A DNA stretch of 64,000 nt from Seminavis robusta (Eukaryota; Bacillariophyta; Bacillariophyceae; Naviculales; Naviculaceae). Of the stretch, positions 21,486-33,200 are shown one piece after another. The position numbers were made by a program, and so were the translations under genes. The notes beneath the pieces were generated by a model. That model was not told the origin of the DNA. It searched no databases and saw only the letters and a program-made list of their open reading frames with translations. Position 1 is the stretch's first letter. Each line of letters begins with the position of its first letter. Location of the stretch: assembly GCA_903772945.1 (NCBI GenBank), contig CAICTM010000029.1:107778-171777 (forward strand). The letters are read 5' to 3'.

Positions 21486-21956
21486 CTAGCAAGAGGAGAA
21501 GGCTTCCTCTTTGATGTTAAGAATTTTTTCTTCATCGGAGACTTCCGCAGCATTTTGTCGCTTCAGATGAATCTTTACAGCAGCAGGGAGTGGTGTCCTG
21601 ACCTTGACATAGGGGGTATCTGTGACACTATCATATCCAACTTCTTGAAGTGATGCCCGTACCTTTCGCAGACACTGCAGAGCTTTGTCACTCAGGCTAC
21701 AATTCAGGCGGCCCCTTGAGGTCACTTTGTAGGGGACAATTTCATCAAGAATCAACATCCCTCGAACCACAAGATGAGCCGTGCTGTCACTGAGGATTTG
21801 CAGGGAGAAGACTTGTTTCCCGAGGACAGGAATTCCAACGCTTTTCTCGTACTTGGCTCCAATTGGAGGAGCCACACCAAACGCTCCAAGGGTGCTCTTA
21901 ACTCCGAGCGCAAGGAGCATGAACAGAAGGTACCATGATTTCTTGAAAAACTGCAT
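21486..21956 (-). CDS. Small secreted protein, paralog A of a divergent pair
   Basis: 156 aa from the ATG at 21956, chosen because it starts a clear signal peptide (KKSWYLLFMLLALGVKSTLG); the frame is open further upstream but codes nothing similar to the paralog. The mature core is PPIGAKYEKSVGIPVLGKQ, FSLQILSDSTAHLVVRGM, RLNCSLSDKALQCLRKVRAS, LQEVGYDSVTDTPYVKV and AVKIHLKRQ. Two cysteines (CSLS and LQCLRK) are conserved in the paralog at 23612. The tail is charged and variable. It is likely an extracellular or endomembrane protein. I recognise no family. Confidence 0.82.
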   Translation of the reverse strand: MQFFKKSWYLLFMLLALGVKSTLGAFGVAPPIGAKYEKSVGIPVLGKQVFSLQILSDSTAHLVVRGMLILDEIVPYKVTSRGRLNCSLSDKALQCLRKVRASLQEVGYDSVTDTPYVKVRTPLPAAVKIHLKRQNAAEVSDEEKILNIKEEAFSSC

Positions 21957-23611
21957 TGTTGCTTGGGTTAAAAATACTAACTGACAGAGTTTTGAAAGGG
22001 AGTGTTGGTAAGAAATATGTGGAGAATAACCTGCTGTGCTCTGACTTCTTTGAACGACTATTAATGTTGCTTTCAATTGGTTTAGGCAAAAATTGTAAGC
22101 ACAACGTGTGCGTAAGAGGGAGAAAATCGACGTGATGGCTGTGTTGCATTGCATTGCTTCTGTCGGAGATCGGCGATGACGGTGACGATGATAGTCGGCG
22201 ATGATGGTGACGAGGATTGATTCCCGCAGAGGATCAGCAGCGCTTTGGTGGCGGGTCCATATGCTTTTGAGAGGTGCTCCTCTTGAGGGCGCATAAGCAA
22301 CAAGAAAAGCCACGTAGCACGTTTAGAATGATTGGCCCATATCCATGACAGAGTTGTATTGCCTCGGTTGCTCCATCCAGTGCTTCTGACTTCTGACTCA
22401 GCTTTCAGCTCCTGGAGCACACAAGAACCGAACAATCATACTACGGCTCTGAAACGTCAGAGTCATTGTATCCATGTCACCTTTGAAGCCTTAACAAATA
22501 AAAAGCAGAAATGACGAGAACGAAAACTCTTTTCACTTCTGCTGGTGTTCGGTCGAGGTTGCTTGCACTCCAGACTCCGGTAGTGTACATGTACCGTGGT
22601 ATGGCATTGGCACCGTCTTCGGCCAAGCTGGTCAATTTCTGGTAGCAGCAAACAACATCTGGTCCCACGTAGTAAGTATCTCTACTGTTATACGGTAGCT
22701 AGCTAGCTAGGCGCTTCATTACTGTAGTAACCCAACGGGTTCGTGGCTGGAATATTGAAGAAGGGTTGCTTGGTGGTTGAGTTTCTCTTGGGGCTGAATG
22801 GCTGCCCAGGAAATCTTTGCCAGGATCTTGCCAATGGGCTGGGATCTTGCCAATGGGATGCTCTACAGGTGGCCATTTGGTCCCATGAAAGCTGTCGATT
22901 GGCATCCCGATAGCCGCGGAGAGAGTGTTCAGCCCAGGCTTAGCTTTGCAGCTCATGTGGTGCAACAGTCCTGGCAGTTGGAGTGAGCCTGAGTTGGCTT
23001 TATGCTTGCTATGGTTGCAGGGTGGTCGAGTTGTAAAGTGAGCGAGGCTAATGTAGGGGCTAGCTAGGTTTGTTTTGGGCGGTCGGTTGCATACCTGCAG
23101 CTGGTGGCTGACAAATTGCATGGCCTCGCATTCAAAGAAGATGGCTTCGGAAAAGGAAGAACCACCACCAGTCGCATCCAGGAGTGTTTTCCATGGTTGG
23201 TGGCACAAGCCAATCCAGGGCCGCCTTTGTATCATAAGCAAAATCTGGCTACATCATGTAGACTGGCTAGCCAGCCTCGCTCTGCGATATTTTTTTTTTA
23301 AAGAAAAAGGCACGTAGTCTACCGTCCAGGTACCGTAACATAACGTAAAGGTCAAGTGAGGTTCCAAGGCAAGCGTAGGCGCTTACTATGCATAAGGTTG
23401 GGGCACTTCGGAACAAGATTGAACCGGTCCGCGGAAACATTGGGCTGTACATGATGTTGTCGGCTTGTCAACGGCAACAGAACATCTCATCAGAAGAACA
23501 ATGTCACTGCCCGCCCGCTGGTTATAGGCGTTGATGGGTTGCATTTAAAACTTGTTTCTCTTCTGGCATGAACAGAACACAATATCCAAAAAGAACAGAA
23601 TCAAAACCAAC
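21957..23611. other. Intergenic between the divergent secreted-protein genes
   Basis: This 1.65-kb spacer must contain both promoters. Long ORFs here (22082-22435, 22699-23241 minus) have no domain support. A poly-T/poly-A run lies near 23288-23305. Confidence 0.55.
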
Positions 23612-24115
23612 ATGAAGAGCCCTACTACCCTGCTATTGCTTGCTTTCCTAGTAGGTAGCTCCCTGCGACAAGGAGTTGAGGCTGTTGCCTTTCTCAACCC
23701 CAATCGACCTCCCATTGGCGCCACCTACGAGAAAGCCATTGGAATTCCTGTCTTGGGTCGGCAAACGTTTTCACTGCGCATTCTGAGTGATGACACCGCA
23801 CACTTGCTGGTAAAGGGGATGCTATTCTTGGACGAAGTGATTCCTTACACTATCACATCAGGGGGGTGTCTGGATTGTTCTCTATCTGAAAATGCTCTAC
23901 GATGTATGCGAAAGGTGCGGGCATCACTCCAAGAAGTAGGGTATGATGGTGTAACAGACACTCCCTATGTCAAGGTATCAACACCACTCCCCGTTCCTGT
24001 TAAGATCCACCTAAAGCGCAAGGACAGCATGGACGAACTAATGCCTCATGACAGCGTCTTACACGACGAAGACACAATAATGAACAATGACGACGATGGC
24101 TTTGAGCTTTTCTAA
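23612..24115 (+). CDS. Small secreted protein, paralog B of a divergent pair
   Basis: 167 aa from the ATG at 23612, which starts the signal peptide KSPTTLLLLAFLVGSSLRQG; an upstream in-frame ATG at 23552 would put 20 polar residues before it. The core matches paralog A throughout: PPIGATYEKAIGIPVLGRQ, FSLRILSDDTAHLLVKGM, LDCSLSENALRCMRKVRAS, LQEVGYDGVTDTPYVKV and VKIHLKRKD. It ends in an acidic tail (MNNDDDGFELF). The conservation of the core with different tails suggests two functional copies from a local inverted duplication. Function unknown. Confidence 0.85.
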   Translation: MKSPTTLLLLAFLVGSSLRQGVEAVAFLNPNRPPIGATYEKAIGIPVLGRQTFSLRILSDDTAHLLVKGMLFLDEVIPYTITSGGCLDCSLSENALRCMRKVRASLQEVGYDGVTDTPYVKVSTPLPVPVKIHLKRKDSMDELMPHDSVLHDEDTIMNNDDDGFELF

Positions 24116-24480
24116 GCAGGAAGTGAAACAGACGCCGGTATGAACTCGCCTTGTTGGTTGTTGCATCGGCTGCTACCTACCAACGTCGTAAGAAGACTCG
24201 GTTGACACTCGCCAAGCGCTTGTTGGTGGGCCAGCCAGGCAAAATGGGAAATCAATTCTGCAATTGCCCTCTTTGGAGCAATTCCCCTCTCTGAGTAGCA
24301 AAACGCATAATCTAGCACTAGGTCCAAACCGTATCACTCTTTTAGGGAAACTCATCCTCGGTTGCCTCCTTCGAGGCAATGTTGTGTAAAATACATGTAA
24401 TAGGTAGTGTAGTGCCGAACGCCACGCAGCCACTTCGAGAATGTCGTCTAGTGGGTACCGTACCACAGGGAGTGAAAAGC

Positions 24481-24729
24481 GCCGTTTCCATAGCTTGCCA
24501 ATGGCAATGGCACATCGTTGACACTGCCTAGTGTATGAAAATGAATTGTGGCTCGCTCTTTGCTGCGTCAAGTCACTTGTCCTTCTTTGCAGCGTCAAGT
24601 ACCACAGAGACGCATACTAGTCCAACAAAAATGCCGTTTCCAAGGGTTGCCAATGGCAATGTCACATGGTTGACACTGCACACTGTGTGACGATGAATTG
24701 TAGCTCGCTCTTTGCTGCGTCAAGTCACG
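24481..24729. repeat. Direct repeat of about 98 bp, two diverged copies
   Basis: Copy 1 is 24481-24578 and copy 2 is 24633-24729. Both run from GCCGTTTCCA through TTGCCAATGGCAATG, TTGACACTGC and GCTCGCTCTTTGCTGCGTCA to AGTCAC, with scattered differences. They are separated by about 54 bp. I see no coding content. Confidence 0.85.
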
Positions 24730-26342
24730 GAACGCACTCCTTGCTCCATAATCGTTGTTGTTGGTGGTGGTGGAACCCATAATCGGCCCAAGTCTCTTTC
24801 GAACCCATGTGAAAAGACAGACGCGAAGGTGTAAAGAAGCACTGCCTTTTTTCGTCGGGTAGGTTTTTCGGAGGTTTGTTGTCAAAAGTCTGAAAATGAA
24901 TGAATGCTCAATCAATTGACTTGGGCCTGCTGCAAAAAGGAATTTATATCCTTGCAGCACGAAGAAGTAAAACCAAGAATTCAATTCGGCAGAGATGACA
25001 CAATTCAGTCCATTGTCAAAGAATCGACCTTCTTGCAACCATGGTGGAAATAAAGAAACGGCAGTACAGTTCAAATGCAGATTTCTGTACAGCCAAATTG
25101 AGTTTTTCCCAAGCCAACTCAAAATGCACTCCCTTTCAGACATCCTTTGATTGTTTCGAATATCATCGGGGAACAGGTTGCTGCATTCGGTGTGTGATTT
25201 CCTGTTGCGCAGATTGTTGCGTTGATGAAATACTGCAGACCAGAGCGGATGTTGTCATGTTACCATACTGTATATATTTCCACGTTTTCAAGCATATTGA
25301 ATTCGCTCCTCGGCAGATTTCAGTCGGTGCATTCCCACAGTTCAACTCCTTGTTTGCTTTCTTGCTTGCAAAGTCCAGAAGGAGCGGACACCAATAGTAT
25401 AGGAGATTGATCCTGAATGGACCTTGGAGTGAGATCCGAAAACTGACAACCATTCACCAGGCTTGGCGGCCAACCTTGAGTTCTTGAGTTCGTCTCTGCG
25501 ACACAGCCCAGTCTCGCAAGAACTGTGTTAGCATGTGTGGAGCCTTGCATTTTTTAGAATAGAGCTACCGATGACCTTGCCCAAAAGGTGGCTCCATTTC
25601 GGAGGTTGGCGAAGACAAGAAAGTCTCGAGCTCTGTCTGAAATTTCCTTGCTTTTGTTCCAGTATCCAGTTGCCTCTTGAAAGCAAAGCCTGGGTGTAAT
25701 TCTGATGGTTTCACAAACGCAAAAGTGATCCTCATGCCAGTGAAGCCCGTAGCGAAACAACGCGCGAAAAGTCGACGGGGATATCCTCGAATGAGATCAG
25801 TACCACCACCATACCGGTAACATGATCTCTTCTCGCTATGTAGAGGCAACTTCTCCACGGCCCTTGTACGTGTTGATCCTCGCAGGCTAACTAAAAGGCC
25901 AACATCAATACGCAATGCAATAGATATTATGAAGCTCCTTCCTCGATCAGCTAGTCCGCGGCTCTCTGGCAGGTAGTACATGTATGTAAGCTACAGTACC
26001 GGTACGGCAACGTACTACTCTCACCGGAACGCTTTCTTCGGGGTTGAACTTTGTCACCATCGCGGTTGCCTCACATCTTTTTGGGAACTCGACTCGACTC
26101 GACTGACTCGACTCGACTCGTCACTCCGTCCGCGGACTTGACTCATTAGGGATCAAGGCAAAATCTGTGCTTGGGACTAGAAAACTAAGCTCTAACCCTA
26201 ATTGAAATTATCAAGCCTTACGCTTATTTTCCCATCCCAAAAGAAATGTTTCAGCCAACGCCACCGTAATTAAAGTAACGAGCCAGTTGACAATTAATTG
26301 GACTATGCAACTCGCAGTCCTCTCCCTCCCATTTGGTTCTTG

Positions 26343-26600
26343 TATCTGGCTCTCCTACAGTACGAAGTATCTTTTTTTAAAGCTCCAGTTACTCCCAAGC
26401 TTGGCAGCTTCAAGCAAGGTGACCGGATATCTCGTGAACCTCTGGGGTCACGGGTCACGGTCCGTATTTGTACTCAGTACTTGTTGATGCAACACTTACT
26501 TGCACAGCAGGATAGCTAGTATTCTACAAGTTCGGACTTGAATGGAGCCTCCCAAGGCTGTCCAACTCTTTTCATGTTCAACTTAACTATCCCGATCTAC
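26343..26600 (+). repeat. Dispersed repeat, copy 1
   Basis: About 260 bp, similar to 35543-35820. Shared blocks include CTACAG..AGTATCTT, CCAAGCTTGGCAG, TGCAACACTT and a stretch from GACTTGAATGGAGCC to TCCCAAGGCTGTC. The identity is patchy, as in an old duplicated transposon or gene fragment. Confidence 0.7.
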
Positions 26601-28321
26601 TATAAAAGAAAATACTAGTATCTCGCCACCAAGAAAAGGGGTTCGCTGCACGTATCGAGCTCCACCAGTAGTACAACAGTACAGTAGACCTTTGGCTGAC
26701 GACTTGGCAAATCAGCCGTGAGAACAAACTAGACTAACCTGCAGGCTTTGGTTTCAATCCTCCAGATTAGATCTAGACAATACATGTAATTTGCAGTGCT
26801 GCTTTGCGTACATCTACATGTGGCAGCTATGTACCGGTACCGGTAGCCAGCCAGCTCCATTTGCCCAGGTCAGTGCAATTCTCTTTGGTCAAGTCTGTCA
26901 TAAATCCCTTGCTTCGGATTTGCACGGACGGGCTTCTTAATTTTAAAAGACACGGTTCCCAAAGGCAGGTCAGAGGGTCGGATGGTCATCACTGGGAATC
27001 CGGTACTGCGAGGTGTGAGGCTTTGGTACTGTATGACATATTGTACGATATTACAGTGATCTTGAACTGGTGTCCAGTTCTCATATCCGCGACTGACCTA
27101 TTAACAGCTGCGGTGGTTAATGATTCAGCTAAATACACATTGCGATTATTACAGCCATTATTAAACAGGCTGTTAAATCCCCTGTTTCGGATATACGCCA
27201 TCCAACCTCCATACTGGTGCCGAAACGTACGACTGTACCACCGGAGAACTCGAGATCTATGTATAGGTCTATTATAGTTCGCCAATTCTTTTACAGTAGG
27301 AAAATTATAAAACCCCGCCTCCCAACTTTTCTAATGACCATCCGGCTTTGGCGGTTTCGTCGTGCACTAGTCTACTGGTAGTACAAATTGCAGTCACACT
27401 ACTAGGGACTCGACTCTTTGTAGGATCACGTGGACTATTGCTGATTTTGACTCCACACATGGGTGATGAGTCCCAAAACATTCTCAAGGAGTACTGTAGG
27501 GGAGTTGGGGGATCGTGAAAGTGTAAGATTACCAGTATCAGGACTGAGTATTAAGTCAATAATCTGTATTCGGAGTACATGTACGTAACTTGACGAAGTC
27601 TTTTCTACCCTAAACATGTTCAGCACCTAGCATTCGATGACCCGTGAATTCCATCTTAAATCTTGATCTTGAAGTCATCACTCTTCGCGGTACAGTTGTA
27701 TGCTCTTTTAAATCTTGATTCTTTAATTAAGGAGGTACCACCAGGTCTGCACGTCAGCGGGAGGTAACCCGGAAAACTCTCGTCTTATTTCAGACTTTAT
27801 CGAGCCTATTCTATCCACCGACAATGATCCGATGCCGTTAGCTCCATGCCGCTGCAGTTAGACTCACCGGCCATGTAGAGACCCGTGCAGTGGATGTGTG
27901 TGTTCCAAACCATGGCTGTTAATTGCCTTGGGGTAGAAGGCTGTACCTTTAACGAGAACAGAGATGTGTGTAGTTTGGGGTATCGAAAAAAGTCTGTTAA
28001 CTTCGATGATGGCACTTACCCGCTACACCCCTCTGCAATTGTCCACCCCAATGCCGTCCTGTAGAGCACAAGCATAGCTTCCATCCGCTATGTCCATACC
28101 CTCCTTGGTCCACCGGAAGGGCATGATCGAGCACCACAACGTACATCATTGTCTGTTGTCGAAAAAGGCAGTTTGTTGTTGTGGTGGAGTCCGAATCATC
28201 GCGAAAGCATCGACAAGCAGAGCAAGCCGGATAGGAATCTTCATTCCCCATGTTGTTGGGACGCCAATCCATGGTACTCATTTCACGGGCAAATGGACCG
28301 TAGGATAATAGAAGATAATAA

Positions 28322-29252
28322 AACGTCCATTTCATCGAACAAGATGCCGGTAACCTCCATGGTTGTTGTCGAGCACACGGAGAGGCATCTCCTGACTTTG
28401 TTGCCAGCTTGGCTTTCAGCCACCAGCACACACCTGCATTCAGGAAGACGGAAGATGGAAAATTTGAGAGGTCGCGAGATTGGAAGGATGCAATCAGTAA
28501 TACCAAGAGAGATGACGAGGATTCCACTATCTATTTCCCTGAGCAGTTGCTTGTTGTGGACTGTTTCAATGTGCAGCGTACCTTTGGAGCTCTGCCTGCT
28601 GACCTTGTTTGCTTTGTCCTTGCCGATGGGAGCAACAGTCTCATGTATGCTTTTTGTAATTCGGCTTTGAGTTACCAGTTGATTCTGGACAAAGAGCAAA
28701 TCAACATTGGAACCCTGCTTTCCATTTCCAAGGCCGAGGTGATTTGGTTCCAGCAGTTTCCAGCAACCATGCGTTGTTCTCTCATCATCTTCGACATGTC
28801 CTGGAAGCAGCCACCTAACGTCCTAGGGAATGTGGTAAGTTCAACATTGCAAGTGTTCGCTGTGCTTCCACTCCTCCATCACCCGACCACACAAAGGCTA
28901 ACACAAACTGCACGTTCAATGAGTAGTCAAGGTTGGTGACATGTGCGGACTTCTTCGGAAGAGTGGTTCGTGACACTTCGGAACACTTCAACTGGCCATA
29001 AGACTTGCATTCTTTGTTACCACAGCTCAACTGGCCCATGGATGTGACACAGGTGGTATTGAATGTAAGTTCGACACTAGCTTGTCGGCATGTATATCAT
29101 CGGGTGTTGCCATTCACTAAATCAGATAATCCTTTGTGTTCCAGGATGAGTCTTCGAGGTGTTGGTGGCCTCTTTTGTTGTCATCCTCCGGAACAGCAAG
29201 TGGAGAAAGGGCAGTGGCTACATTGTCGATTATTGGAGAGGGAGTTGGTTGA
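28322..29252 (+). CDS. Spliced gene fragment with an RPA70 N-terminal-like OB fold (5' end unresolved)
   Basis: Exons end or begin at join(<28322..28834,29026..29064,29145..29252). All junctions are GT..AG at phase 0 and the last exon ends in TGA. The frame is open from 28322 but no in-frame ATG precedes the domain, so an upstream exon or start is missing. The core, QLLVVDCFNVQRT then LVCFVLADGSNSLMYAF, then INIGTLLSISKAEVIWFQQF and CSLIIFDMSW, follows the order of the replication protein A N-terminal OB fold (strand, then a DGxNxL turn, then a pair of strands). That similarity is by eye only. The C-terminus after the domain is short and serine-rich. It may be a decayed or lineage-specific RPA1-like gene. 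Minus-strand ORFs opposite it are less convincing. Confidence 0.42.
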
Positions 29253-30249
29253 GGCTGTTCCCTCCTCTTCGGTGCTCCCATGTTCAACTTGGAATGGTCC
29301 CAGCGAGGCAACTTCGATGTAATGTCCTTCCTGTTGCCTGCTGCTAACTTGTTGATTTCTCTCTGATAGTTGCTTGTTGCCTTGTTCTCACTGATGGAAA
29401 AACAAGGCAAAATTGGTTTACTCCTCTCTGACGGCGACTTTCTCTCAATACCGGAGTTGAATCATCTCCTCCTACCACTGCCGGAGTTACAATTTGTGGG
29501 TTGTCTGTAGAGGTTTCAGTTCCTTCCTCTCCTGATGCATCATCCATATCTTGCCGTTGTTTACTTTATGGAGAACAAATTGGCCATGGTCGCCAGCTAA
29601 AATAAAGAATTCCACAAAAGAAGGATTCCATCTGGCGGCAAACTAGCTACAATCGCATGAGGGAAAGTACGTGGCCATGGAGTACACTTCAACATGGATG
29701 TCTATTTTACGTATCCACTGTGGACTGACCAAAACAAACTCGGGAGTAAAAGCGGGTGGTACCTCCTTAAGTCATCACCATTCGAGGTAAATTCCGAAAC
29801 ATAATATATTATGACTGTGCCTTGGTCTTTGGTCTTTCTGGATTCTGGATTTTTTCTGTGAAGCGCTAGCGCGAACCGCGAGCAGACCACGAACTGCCTC
29901 CAGCCTATTAACAGCTAGATACTATTAATAGTATTGGATAGTATTACTAGCTAGCTAGTATGACATACTAGCTAGCTAGCTAGAGACTCGAGTAGCATAC
30001 AACATACAAGGAACTATTAATACCAGGTACCAGGAACTCTACCAAAAACAGTCACTAAGTCTTTTGAGAAGCCCCAAGCTGACCACAGTGAGCAAAAACA
30101 TGTTTCTGATGGCTCAGGCCGATTACTGATCAAGCTCACAATTTTTGCAACGAGCCTCAAAATCAACATTCACAGCTACGTTTACTCAACTCAACTCGAC
30201 CAAAAGCAGTAAACCCAGTTTGAACAGAACATAACTAAAAACACGCACC
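29253..30249. other. Intergenic
   Basis: Contains a minus-strand 67-aa ORF (29344-29547) with a plausible acidic start but no family, and runs of CTAGCTAG near 29948-29985. It should hold the cyclase promoter. Confidence 0.5.
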
Positions 30250-33200
30250 ATGACGTCCAAGATCGCCGAAGCAACGATGGAAGAATCCAAGGACTTGGAA
30301 GAAGGATCCATCGCTAGTAGCTCCTTTCACGATGACGATGATTACGACGTCACCTCGAACCCTGGCGACAATTCGGAGGAAAGTCGTGATGAAGTGAAGG
30401 AAGTGGAGAAGGCCACTAGCTCGGATACGCATCGGTTGCGACTCTGGCGTATTGTCGTTACGGTGGTGCTTCTCCTCACGGCTCTCGCTGTGACGCTCAC
30501 CACCTACCAGCTTCTCCGGCGAGAACAGAAGCAGAGCTTCGAAACGGCGGTGAGTGTTGTGCGCTTTACACTTTGCACATACACGCTCTTTACCATTCAC
30601 TCTGTATGTCATAACCACCCTAACACATCCCCCCTTCCCTTTGTCCTTCTCACTTCCAGTACGACCAATTCAGTCGCTCGGTAGCGGATGCTGCCGTTGT
30701 CCAGCGTCGGGCCATTGTGGATTCCCTTCACGCCTATGCCAGTTCCGTGTCGTTGGCCGCTGAATCCACCAATCAAACATGGCCGTTTGTTCGCATCCCC
30801 TTCTTTGAGGAATATGGCGCCAACTTTCTCCGAATGTCCAACTCTGAAATCTCCTCCTTCATCCCTATTGTGGACTTTGAAGATGTAGATGCTTATCCCG
30901 AGTTTGTGGGTACCTTCTACGAAGAGCTGATCAAGGAGTCGCACATGCTTACATATGGGAGCTTGGATAACCTGATTGAAGAAGATTACAAGGACTTTAT
31001 TTCCGGCGTCTCTCCCGATGGTCTTGTGAAAGATAAGGAGCGTGAGACCTACTTCCCTATTCAGGTCAATACCCCGCCCCCAAGAAACTACCGCAACGTC
31101 AATTGGAACTTGGGCAGTGTCCCTCACTTTGGAGCTGTCATGGAAAGTGTTCGTCGTCTCAAGACTGAAACCCTCACGACCAAGTCCACGACTTATACGA
31201 CTGCTGTGGGAGCCATCTTGTCCAAGGAAGGCCACGATGCCATGCATGATCCTCTCCCCGAAGGAGAAAAGGAGCACCCGCATACGTTTTACTTTTATCC
31301 CATTCATCGTCGCATTGCCGATCCAGACTCGGATGTGGTTGGAATTGTGACGGGAGCTGTAGCTCTGGACCGCTCCAGTCGAAATCTGCTCCCCGATGGA
31401 GTGGATGGGATCGTTGTGGTCGTTCGCAATAGTTGTGGCCAAGAGTTTACCTATGAACTTCAGGGACGGGATGCAATCTACTTGGGAAGCGTCGACCGTC
31501 ATGAAGAGAAGTACAGTGACTTTGAGGTTGTGGTCGACATGACTCTTCACGACAATCCTGAGGCTTACACTGCCCCTGGTCATTGCTTGTACACGTTGAG
31601 CATCTACCCCAGTACCAAGTTTGAGCAGGCTTATGACACCAACACCCCCGAAGTCTATGCGGCTATTGTGGCCGTTACCTTTGTCTGTGTTGCCATTGTG
31701 TTCTATGTTTACGACTTGTTGGTCCAACGTCGTAATGAAAAGATTGTCATCAATGCAGCCAAGTCCAATGCGATTGTGACACAATTGTTTCCAGGCAAGA
31801 TGCGTGATCAAGTCATTGAACAGAATGCAGGCACAATTGGAGCCGCTCGCGGCAAAGCCAATCTCAGATCTTTTGTGGCGGGACAAAGTGATGGGATGTC
31901 CACTGACAAGCCACTGGCCGAACTCTACCTCGAAACGACCATCCTTATTGCTGACATTAGCGGCTTTACTTCGTGGAGCTCTGTACGAGAGCCATCTCAG
32001 GTATTCACTTTGCTCGAAACTGTAAGTTCGGAGCGTTAGCTGTTGCTGTTCCTTCGCATGGTTCGCTACTGACCAAGGGATGTCCTTGCTTCCTTGTGCA
32101 ACATATATGCAGGTATACAAGCACTTTGATGAGGTCGCCCACAGGTATGTGGCGGATTCATTGTATTTTCTGTTGACATCACATCATGCTCTTGTCCGTA
32201 CTAACCATTGGTTTTCGCCAGACGAAGAGTGTTCAAAGTGGAGACCGTCGGGGATTGCTACGTGGCCGCCACCGGGATCCCAGAGCCAAGGAGGGATCAC
32301 ACCGCTGTCATGGTGAGTTTGCACCATGCACACGTTAAGGCTCATCTTGCTACAGGTGCAAAGCTGATCAGCTGTTCTTCTTTTCTACATTGCAGGTTCG
32401 ATTTGGCCACGACATCATCTCCGTCATGGCGCGAGTTGTCAAGACGCTGGAACTGTCGCTGGGACCAGACACAAGCGATTTGGCTCTTCGCGTCGGTGTC
32501 CATACAGGACCGGTCACCGCGGGAGTTCTTCGCGGGTAAGAACTGACTTCAGCAATGGTCGAGTACAGGCGTGCAGATCGAAAAGTCTAACGCAACCAAT
32601 GTTTTCATCTCACAGGGAACGGGCCAGGTTCCAACTTTTTGGCGACACTATGAACACTTGCTCTCGCATTGAGTCTACCGGTATTCGCAACAGGGTCCAT
32701 CTTTCAAAAGAGGCCGCTGACGAGGTGAGGAAATCTGGCAAAGAACACTGGCTGGAGCCCCGAGAGGGCAAGGTATCTGCCAAGGGGAAGGGTGTTATGG
32801 AGACGTACCTTGTCAAGAAGCATCTGACCAGGAACTCAAAGAGCGTCGGAAGTAGCGACGCTGGTCTTCCTTCTGCCTGGGATGCCGCTGGGGATACGAC
32901 CGAGAGAACCGAGCGTCTCATCAGCTGGAATGTGGAAACTCTCCTTGGGCTCTTGAAGCAAGTGGTCGCGAGAAGGGAGGCTCTCGCTGCTGCGGGCAGG
33001 CCTGTTGTGACTATTTCGAATGCGCAAATCACACAGATCATGTCCGAGGTCAAACAGGAGACCTTTCTAGAAGAAGTGAAGGAGATCATCACCCTCCCAG
33101 ACTACGATAGCACCATTGCGAAGTTTCAGAGAGACCCCGGCCAGGTCGAACTCCCCGAAAAAGTCGTGGAGCAGCTACGATCCTACGTTGAGACGCTTGC

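Larger units (their letters stand above)
24116..28321. other. Intergenic, repeats but no convincing gene
   Basis: It contains a ~98-bp direct repeat (24481-24729), a CGACT simple repeat (26089-26120) and a copy of a dispersed repeat (26343-26600). ORFs of 100-180 codons occur on both strands (for example 24595-25143 minus, 25565-25981 minus), but none shows a domain, a signal peptide or codon bias like the real genes. Confidence 0.5.

Noticed and set aside
22699-23241. A 180-codon minus ORF between the secreted-protein pair
   Set aside because: No conserved motif, signal peptide or family resemblance; it is rich in rare combinations and sits in a promoter-length spacer.
28149-28670. A 173-codon plus ORF overlapping the RPA-like fragment in another frame
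   Set aside because: It ends mid-domain and lacks any motif; the neighbouring frame gives a recognisable domain order and clean introns.
30609-32120. A 503-codon minus-strand ORF opposite the second exon of the cyclase
   Set aside because: It is the antisense shadow of a long real exon. It has no domain, and the plus strand carries membrane segments, catalytic motifs and in-frame splice sites.
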